64,000 nucleotides of DNA, from NCBI GenBank assembly GCA_001179505.1, contig CDMY01000130.1, positions 95,779-159,778 on the forward strand. Direction: 5' to 3'. The DNA comes from Vitrella brassicaformis. Its lineage: Eukaryota; Sar; Vitrellaceae. A model generated the notes under the pieces. The model was not told the DNA's origin. It did no database searches and was given only the letters and a program-made list of their open reading frames with translations. How positions within the stretch are numbered: the first letter of the stretch is position 1; each line of letters opens with the position of its first letter. Below are positions 57,186 through 64,000 of the stretch, piece by piece. The position numbers were made by a program, and so were the translations under genes.

Positions 57186-58827
57186 TCATTCCGGCTCTTC
57201 GAGATTCTCCAGCTTCTGCAGGTCCTCGTCGGTCAGTGGGTGTCCCATCCCGCTGGCAAGGTCATCCTCCAGCCCATCCGCCCAGTGCTCAATTGTCTCG
57301 TTTTTCTCCTTGCCGCCCAGCAACCAGGCCACGAAGTCCATGTGATGGGATGTGAAGTCCTGCAGTCCACCCTTTCCAGCCGTCCCCTTCTCTTGCACGA
57401 AGGCCTTCCACACGTCACGCGGGCAGATGATGGGTATTTTGGTTTGGTGGAGTGAGTCTCGGGGGACCATTGTGGCCAGATAAAGGGAGGTCGCCAGGTC
57501 GGTGTAGAACGTCGAGCCCTCCACGAGCACTGCATACAACGAAACACATCCACCGAGCGTGTGTGCACCATACATACGTGCACTTGTCTCTCAGACTCCC
57601 TGTCTGCCTGTTTGCTCACTGTCATTGCGGTTGCAGCTCTCCCTGAATCCCGAGAGGAGTGCCGAGATGGCGAACTTCATTGCTGTTGGGGGGGGCGGCT
57701 GTGTGTGTGTTGTAGGTGGCACCACAGCCGCCCCCTGTGATGGAAAGATGGAAGACGTCTCGAGCCAGCCTTTGACGAAGGGCCTGAGGTCTCTGTATCG
57801 AGACACCGTATTCAGCGACACCGTCAGGGATGGCTCTGAGGGCAGCAGCATCTGGTGGATGGTGGCCGCGAGCTCGGCAGCCATGAGGGTGCCTTCGGCG
57901 TCTTGTTGGTTTTCGGTGATTTTGTCGACCTCTGTCTTCCAAAGGCCACCATGGATGTCCAAAAGCTTTCTTCGCATAATGGCCTGCAGCCAGCCAGCAG
58001 ACATCGATCACACAATGGAACGGACAGTAGAGGGTGGAATTGCAGCACGTGTGTGTTTTCGCGTACGTAAAGCCTTCCTTTGTGCTCTGCAACAGCCGCC
58101 ACGCAATCACACAACAGAGACACAACCCGAGGGACGAAAGGAGGAGATAGATAAAGGCGGGTAGACTATTTGTGCGTGCATTCAGCCCATCCATTAATGT
58201 CAATCCATCCACTACCTTTCTTCATGAGAAAGAGCTGTTCGTGCTCGTCTCTAAGATGTTTTGCGAGCCCCTTCCGACCGAGCACCGGAAAGTCTTCCTT
58301 CGAAACCAACCTGCCTCGCGGCAGGGAGGGATTCTTTATCACGTCCTTTATTCCCGCGGCGTCCTCGGCCTTCTTCACCAAGTCTTTCTTGGCTTCGGAT
58401 ATTTTGTCCAACCTCCTGCCCATTCGAGTGGCCGTGTCGAATTTCCCACGGCTCGCCTTCTGGGCGGCGGGGAAGAGTTTCAGTAACTTGTGCGCCTATA
58501 CATACACAGGCCAATACACCAAAGACATGGCAGTTTTTCAAGAGGAATATCTGCAGGCCGCTTGAGTACCTGGTGAACCATCTCGACACTGAGCTCACTC
58601 ACTGGCTGTCGGAGATGGAGACGTGCGTGAGTCGCACCTGTCAGTCATTGCAGAATCAATTGCCATCCAGCAGTGTACTACACGCACGTCCATACTGGCG
58701 TGACGTCAGCGATCGCACCTGTTGCACCGTCGTGCTGCAGCGCCGTGGTGGGCATCCTCCCTGACGCCGCGCATTGCAAAGCGGCGATTAGGGCGGAAGT
58801 GATGACACAGAAGGCCCCAAAGTGCAT
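57186..58827 (-). CDS. Signal-peptide protein of unknown function
   Basis: Unrecognised. The first plausible ATG is at 58827: HFGAFCVITSALIAALQCAA, a good signal peptide. Following exons are helical and basic or acidic: TATRMGRRLDKISEAKKDLV, DVIKNPSLPRGRLVSKEDF, HLRDEHEQLFLMKK, RKLLDIHGGLWKTEVDKITE, LMAAELAATIHQMLLPS, NTVSRYRDLRPFVKGWLE, then FYTDLATSLYLATMVPRDSL, DVWKAFVQEKGTAGKGGLQD, FTSHHMDFVAWLLGGKEKNE and an acidic end (DEDLQKLENLEEPE) with stop at 57188-57186. Roughly 350-400 residues. No motif suggests a reaction. It could be secreted or enter a plastid through a bipartite leader. Confidence 0.6.
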
Positions 58828-60040
58828 GGTCGATGACGCCAAGAAGCAAAGAGCAACAGTCAAGACTCGCTCCTTCCTTGCCAAGAACTTCAGAATGTCG
58901 GGTTCGTCAGAAACCTCAAAACAGTTCCAAAAATTGCCTCATGATTCGTGGTGGATCAGTGCAGAGTGGTATGCGCTTTCCTCTGCGCAGCCCCCGGCGG
59001 CTCCTCCGTTTAGGGCGACCTCCCTCCTTAAACCTTTCTCTTCTGGCCGACCAGCCCCATACCCCCCGATTCCGAGGCGCGCCGCGCGTGTCTATCTGGA
59101 TTTGTAATGCTTGATCCCCCTGGGCCATTTATATCGCCTGAAACAATCCAGATAATATATATATATATATATATGTTTTCATCAAATCCCCGGCTTGTCA
59201 ATCGTCCGAGGTTTCTCCCGGCGTTTGAGGAAGAAGCTTACATAGAGTCGCGTGCTCCTTGTCAGGAAGAACTCATCCTGACTTTTTAAGGTGCCAAAAA
59301 ATCCATTCAGAGAAATTCATTCCCCTGCCGTTGCCTCCAACCGTCGGTCCTGGAGCGGCGGGACATTTCTCCCGATCTAGAGTTGTGAAGCCAAAACAAA
59401 CTACACCACGTCATCATGCACCCTCTGAAGGTGGATTCCATACCGCTTGTCGCAGCTGCAAAATTGTCTCGACAAACGAGGTCGTGTCTTTGTAACCAGC
59501 CGTGGCCAGGGTGCGCGTCTGTGAACCCGGCTACTGAGCCTTCCGAGAGATTAACGAAAGATCGGTGCTGTCCTTGCGCTCGTCCCGCAACAGCAGCGAG
59601 CGTGAAAAGCGGCAAAAGCCTTTATGACCTCCATGAAACCAGCCAGTGGCCACGTTGGTCAGTGCGTTTTTCTCTGCATTTTGGTCCTCCCCCTTCTCAT
59701 CAAAGCATCTCTGCACCTTCCCTAATGGCTCAGGGTTGCAGCTGTTTCAAGGCGAGAACCTCCCGAAGTTGTCCCGAAACAGTGTCCTGAAGACAACAGC
59801 AGGGAGAGAAAGACCCCATCAATGTATGTCTTTCGATTTGGCTTTCTATCTCAGTGGCAGGGCCTTTGAAAGGAATGAACGAATCAATCGTCGAATGGCA
59901 CTGTGACTCGTACGCGATGCGACGGATAGGGAGATATATGAACGGTGGACACGATGATACATCGGACGTATTCGCATGGCCTCATGTGCGACATTATGAT
60001 ATGCAAGAATCAGCATAGTGGCGCCTCACAGGGTGCTCGC
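58828..60040. other. Intergenic spacer
   Basis: No exon I can support on either strand. A TA dinucleotide run occupies about 59154-59174. Open frames up to 124 codons (for example near 59416-59790) lack splice-compatible partners and any recognisable motif. Confidence 0.55.
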
Positions 60041-62409
60041 TCACCAATTGATGCCAACCCATGCACTCATGAGGCACCTGCACCAGTGGCTACCGCTCTC
60101 GCGTTCCCCCCGCACCATCGGCAAATTCCACCATCTCACCAACACGACAAAGAGCACCGTCTCGAACAGGCATTCGACGAAAACGAGGAAAGCGAGGACG
60201 GCAACGCCCTGCAAGAAGCCGCCAACTGCTGACTCACCGTACGCAGACAGACTCGCGACCAAGACGATTAAGTGTGTTGAGAGCAACGCTGTAACCTCTG
60301 TAAGCGACCACACCTTAATTTGGTCCTGAAGACGGATGGAGGAAAGCAAGCAGACCGACGGATGTTTAAGAAAGAGATAGCGTCGTCACCAACCGAAAGG
60401 GCCCGCAAATAACGTGGCAACACGTCGAGCGATGCCAGAGCAGCCTGCAGATTAATTGTGCGCCGAGATGGAGCGGCGCTAATATACGCGAGAGCTCTGT
60501 CCATTAGACTGCTTTGCCGTCTCAACGGTTGTTGACTGGACTTCATGCTCTCATACTCGTGTCTCGATGCGTTCTGGTCCTCGTGAGTGGACAGTTGGTC
60601 GATTCTCGTACTTTCGTCAGCCGAGGGGGCATTGATGCTATTGTTGGAGCAAGGCCGCCTCGCCTTTTGCCTCCTGTCTCTCAGGAATCTTCGAGCGGAT
60701 ATATACAAAAGTATCCCTGCGGTGCACAAGAAACGAAAAAAGGGGAGGATTCACGGGAAGGATCGAAGGTGTTCATCTGTGAACAGCTCACATACAGAAT
60801 GGCATAGACAAATCACTCAACAGGTCCATGCTGTCAAAAGGAAAGTAGGCAGCCAGCCGATTGTGTGGCGGAGAAACAAGAAGAGAGCGTTTCATCCTCT
60901 GTGGCCGGGCCGCTTACAGTGAGATCAACACGGACCAAACGAGCTTTGCTGATATGCTCTCCATCTTGGCCTGTAACAATCGAGGGAAGATTCTCGGGAC
61001 AGTTTCAACTGACATTCATGGGCTTCAAATCAGATCCTTCGGAGCACAACGCACCTGTAGCAATCTTGGAAGAATTACGAAGACGAACGCAATTGGAATA
61101 GGCAGATGAGCGCTGAGAGAAAAAGACAACAAGCATTCTGAACGCGCGCCCACACGCGTCTGGGGAGGCCGATTATGTGACTGTGAGCGAAGATTACTTG
61201 AGAGTTGGTGGGCCGTCCTGCAGATGAGTGACAATCGATTCAGAGCTCTTCAGTGGTATCTTGCCTTCATCGATCGGGCGAGTTTGTTGATCAACGACAC
61301 CAATGGCCAGAGGATGGCAACCAAAGTGAGCGCCAGCTGGGTCTTTGCCTCGTCTGTCGGCGCCGGCACTCTGCAAACGGGTCCGGATCACAGAAGGTCT
61401 CTCTCAAGGGTATGGGATCAAACTTGCTTACATGGCGTAAGGGAAGAAAGAGACAAGCCCACCCACAGCTAATATGCCTAGCGCACAGACCGTGCCCGCA
61501 GAAATTGCGTAGCGCCATTTACGTCTGACCCCCAGCGACTCAGCAGCAGCGCGGAAGTGTGCGTACGGCCACAGAATCACAGTAATCAGTTCCAGGGCAA
61601 TAAGCACTTTCTGCAACAGTGGGATGTCCCACTTAGCATGATAGCTGACACGAAGCAAAGTGCTGAAGATTAGTGGAGCAGCTGCCATCCACCAGCACTT
61701 CTTAGCCCTGGACATAATGTTGAGTCCATCCGTAAGGTGAAGGAAGAATAAGAAGAGCGCTAAATATGCAATGACCCGTTTGATGATGTCGAAGGCTGGC
61801 CCCATCGTCTTGGACCGGCAGATTCTGCCCAGACCGACCACGTAGAGGACGAACACGAAAGCCAGCTTGAGAGCCGTCATTAGCTCTCCGAAGATGACTT
61901 TGATGACCCTCCAGATAGTGACCGAAAGGGGCCCAGGGTCGAATTGTGCGCCCACGAGGATCGATTTCCTCCTGCCATCGAGTGGCAATCGCCCTGTACG
62001 TGAGCGTTGTCTAGTTCTCCTCGTAGGCGGCCGCATAGCCTGCTGCCTTTCGAAACTCTGCAGCCAGCGCCGCAAGGGCTTGCTCCTCAGGTTGCAAGAC
62101 ACGGCCATCCTCTGCATCATCCTCGTTGCCACCCTCCTTACTCTGGTCATCTGCCGTGGTCGGCTGTCTTCGTGTTGCGCCTGTGTCGATTGAAGTCAGT
62201 GTCTCTCGTGTCACTTCGTCATTCCCCTCAGCCTTCGTCTCGCCGTTGAGGTCAAGGTGTCGTTGTCCGCTTTGCGGGTGACTAAAGGAGAGGGTGGGCT
62301 GCGGTGAGAGAGACAGATGCTCAGATATGGTAAGGCACGGGTCGTCCCCATCCACTTGGGGCAGTCTCACGCCCTCCTCAAGAGGGCAGGGCGCAGGGGG
62401 GTCCGACAT
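60041..62409 (-). CDS. Multi-pass membrane protein of unknown function
   Basis: ATG 62409 (alternative in-frame ATG further upstream) opens a soluble acidic N-terminus (EGVRLPQVDGDDPCLTISEH; GNEDDAEDGRVLQPEEQA). Then membrane segments: ALKLAFVFVLYVVGLGR, VIAYLALFLFFLHLTDGL, WMAAAPLIFSTLLRVSY, VLIALELITVILWPYAHF, AISAGTVCALGILAVGGLVS, LALTLVAILWPLVSLI, PIPIAFVFVILPRLLQ and, more C-terminal, LSTHLIVLVASLSAYG and VAVLAFLVFVECLFETVLFV. At least nine segments. Exon borders at the 3' side are approximate and an internal Ser/Arg-rich exon near 60450-60700 (RRQSSLMDRALAYISAA) is likely. Could be a channel, transporter or receptor; no signature motif seen. Divergent from the next gene. Confidence 0.6.
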
Positions 62410-62804
62410 GGACGGATGTGCAGCAGGGGGATCAATCGCAGCCAAATAAATTGCCTGCCGTGAAGACGGGACACGTAAGAATGCACATGAGGGCAGCCCT
62501 TCACTCGTACCGTTGACGTGTCCCAAGCGTCCTGGGGTTGCAATCTGGCACGAAAGTTCCAGCAGAAGGAGGCAGCGCCAAGCAGCTTGTTAATGTCGTA
62601 GTGGCCACACAGAAGAGATATCCACCCAAAGGGCAGACCGTGTGCGCGCCCCCACCGAGCCCCCAAGTCTCGAGACGCCCTTTCCCCCCTTCTCGGTGTT
62701 CCGCCGCGGACCGCCTACCAAGCTCCCCGATCCCCCCACTCCCTCTCTCCCCCCTCTTTCCCCCCGCCCCTCGACCGGAAAGGCGATCATGTTCCACGAG
62801 CGAG
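62410..62804. promoter_or_regulatory. Divergent promoter region between two membrane-protein genes
   Basis: About 395 bp between the chosen start codons. C-rich on the plus strand at 62680-62770. Must hold both 5' flanks. No motif called. Confidence 0.35.
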
Positions 62805-64000
62805 ATGTCTGCAGCGAGGAGACTCAGCTGCTTTGTCCAGCAGAAGATGGTACACATCCACGCCACAAATCATATGCATGTGACTCATGTAGTACTTGTG
62901 CAGGAGGCGGATCTGCTCAGGCTCGAGCAGACATCGGAGCATTCTGTAAGCCATCTCCCTCCTCTGACAACCTTTCACGATCTCATGTATCCTTGCATGT
63001 ATTTGTCTGCGCCCGCAGGAAGAGATCCCTGATGCTCTCGATGATGCAACGCCCCAAGCGGCCGCCATCGACAAAGAACAAGAGCAACACGAGATCATAG
63101 GCGACGGGCCGCTGTCGAGGAAGAGTGAACGCATCTTTGGCGCTGCCCGCTCTAGTGCCCGTTCCTCCGCCATCAGCCTTGACTGGCTCAGGACCTCTCG
63201 GGGCTTCGGCAGTCTCTTGCGCTTCACTGACCTTAGAGGGATCCGCCGCGATGACACTGTGAGAAGCAGCATCTCAGAAGCGACCGGCCGGAGCCAATCA
63301 GCCAGTGATTGTGTCGCGGAGCTGCAGTCGTGTACCTTCTCGCATATCGTCACGCCCGCCCTCATTTGCAGCTGGTTCTTCCTCTGTGCGGGCATCCTTT
63401 CGTCACTGTGCCAAGCCGTTGCTGAGCAGCTGGACGAGAATCTGCCGCCGCTATATGACGGGGATGGCCTGTTTCACGACACTGATATGCAGGTAAGCAA
63501 CCAAGCAACCAGGCGTTGTCTTTCTCTGTGTACACAACTCCATCATTCACTTCCATCTATTCGTGCAGCAATACCTCAGAGAGCACTACAATAGCGCCCT
63601 GAACTACAAGTACCAGTGAGACGGTACGATGGATAGATCTTACGAATGTCTGCGTCGTCAGATGGTCACAGCCTGGCGCGGGCAGGGCTTTCCGAACGAC
63701 GATCTGGACACTGCTGGCATGCGCTTTCATCCATACCTTCGTCTCAAAGTCTCTCTTCTGGCGCATGGTGATCCGGAGAGCGGTCGCGAAGCGCATCAAG
63801 ACCTACAAGCTCAACAGGCAGTGGCGGTCTCTGATTCGGTTGCACAACAGATACCGATCGCACAGCGAGATCAACAATGACACGACGCCGACGTCATCAG
63901 CACACGACTTCCAAATCAATCGCATGCGCCGGCTAAAGTGGCATTTTGATATCTTCTGGTTCACGTTTAAGCGAGCAGAAACGAGAGACTGCCTGCACTC
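62805..64000 (+). CDS. Membrane protein, partial at right edge
   Basis: Unrecognised. ATG 62805 (MSAARRLSCFVQQKM) joins in frame through EADLLRLEQTSEHS to a long exon from about 63020 (EEIPDALDDATPQAAAID, SERIFGAARSSARSSAISL, RTSRGFGSLLRFTDLRG) with a membrane segment, TPALICSWFFLCAGILSSLC. It then reads DENLPPLYDGDGLFHDTDMQ, QYLREHYNSALNYK, and a second segment IWTLLACAFIHTFVSKSLFW, with basic cytosolic-looking sequence RRAVAKRIKTYKLNRQW. The frame is open to the window end. The order of segments resembles a polytopic protein with a lumenal loop. It is divergent from another membrane protein gene and could act with it; that is speculation. Confidence 0.6.

Noticed and set aside
1-64000. CRISPR arrays, tRNA or rRNA genes
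   Set aside because: No regularly spaced repeat-spacer pattern was seen, and no cloverleaf or rRNA-like segment could be recognised by eye; a covariance-model scan would be decisive for tRNAs.

Overview
This is a window of an intron-rich nuclear eukaryotic genome. Almost every gene is split by short GT-AG introns, often 50-90 bp and TG/CA-rich, and genes lie close together on both strands. Gene content points to a flagellate-forming unicellular phototroph. There is a phytyl-phosphate kinase of the VTE6/DUF92 type (tocopherol and phytol salvage in plastids), a RPGRIP1-type ciliary transition-zone protein, a TVP23 Golgi protein, an R2R3 Myb factor, and secreted enzymes of families better known from bacteria (GH97, PF12831). 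My best guess is a chromerid alga such as Vitrella. That is inference from gene content and intron style, not something shown by a marker gene.

Layout. 1-3183: an R2R3 Myb gene (minus, running off the left edge) head-to-head with an AT-hook protein gene (plus). 4102-5591: an unrecognised minus-strand gene. 6109-19683: one giant plus-strand gene with about 60 small exons. It encodes an RPGRIP1/RPGRIP1L-like protein (coiled coil, C2, C2, terminal RPGR-interaction-type C2) with a long array of EF-hand modules placed between the second and third C2 domains. 20192-21323: TVP23. 22168-23191: a secreted or organelle-targeted unknown (minus). 23794-27085: a secreted FAD-dependent oxidoreductase (minus), divergent from a GH97 glycosidase (27317-29981, plus). 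30724-36300: two tandem copies of a secreted V8-like serine protease within a larger segmental duplication. The second copy is decaying, and a 300-N gap follows it. 38.6-40.2 kb: a minus-strand Cys-rich gene with tandemly duplicated exons. 40387-42089 (plus) and 42315-47144 (minus): large secreted proteins of unknown function. 47.1-49.1 kb: weak exon remnants and a broken fragment of the 40-42 kb gene. 49128-52218: a WW-WW-ankyrin protein. 52423-54068: the VTE6-like kinase (minus). 54706-55741 and 57186-58827: two signal-peptide proteins of unknown function (minus). 60041-62409 (minus) and 62805 to the right edge (plus): two divergent multi-pass membrane protein genes.

The most interesting object is the giant gene. 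A single exon (10739-10950) encodes both the end of the second RPGRIP1-type C2 domain and the start of the EF-hand array, so the joining is seen in the DNA and not only implied by gene prediction. A recurring module of roughly 100 residues (helix, EF-hand, FEPSL-type linker, EF-hand) would make this ciliary scaffold a calcium-responsive protein. Other points of interest are the splice-site decay of the second protease copy around the catalytic-serine microexon, a dispersed element that supplies the C-terminal codons of the oxidoreductase gene, and duplicated exons in the 39 kb gene.

Limits: exon borders were read by eye from GT/AG signals, reading-frame continuity and family resemblance. No alignment, transcript or database search was available.
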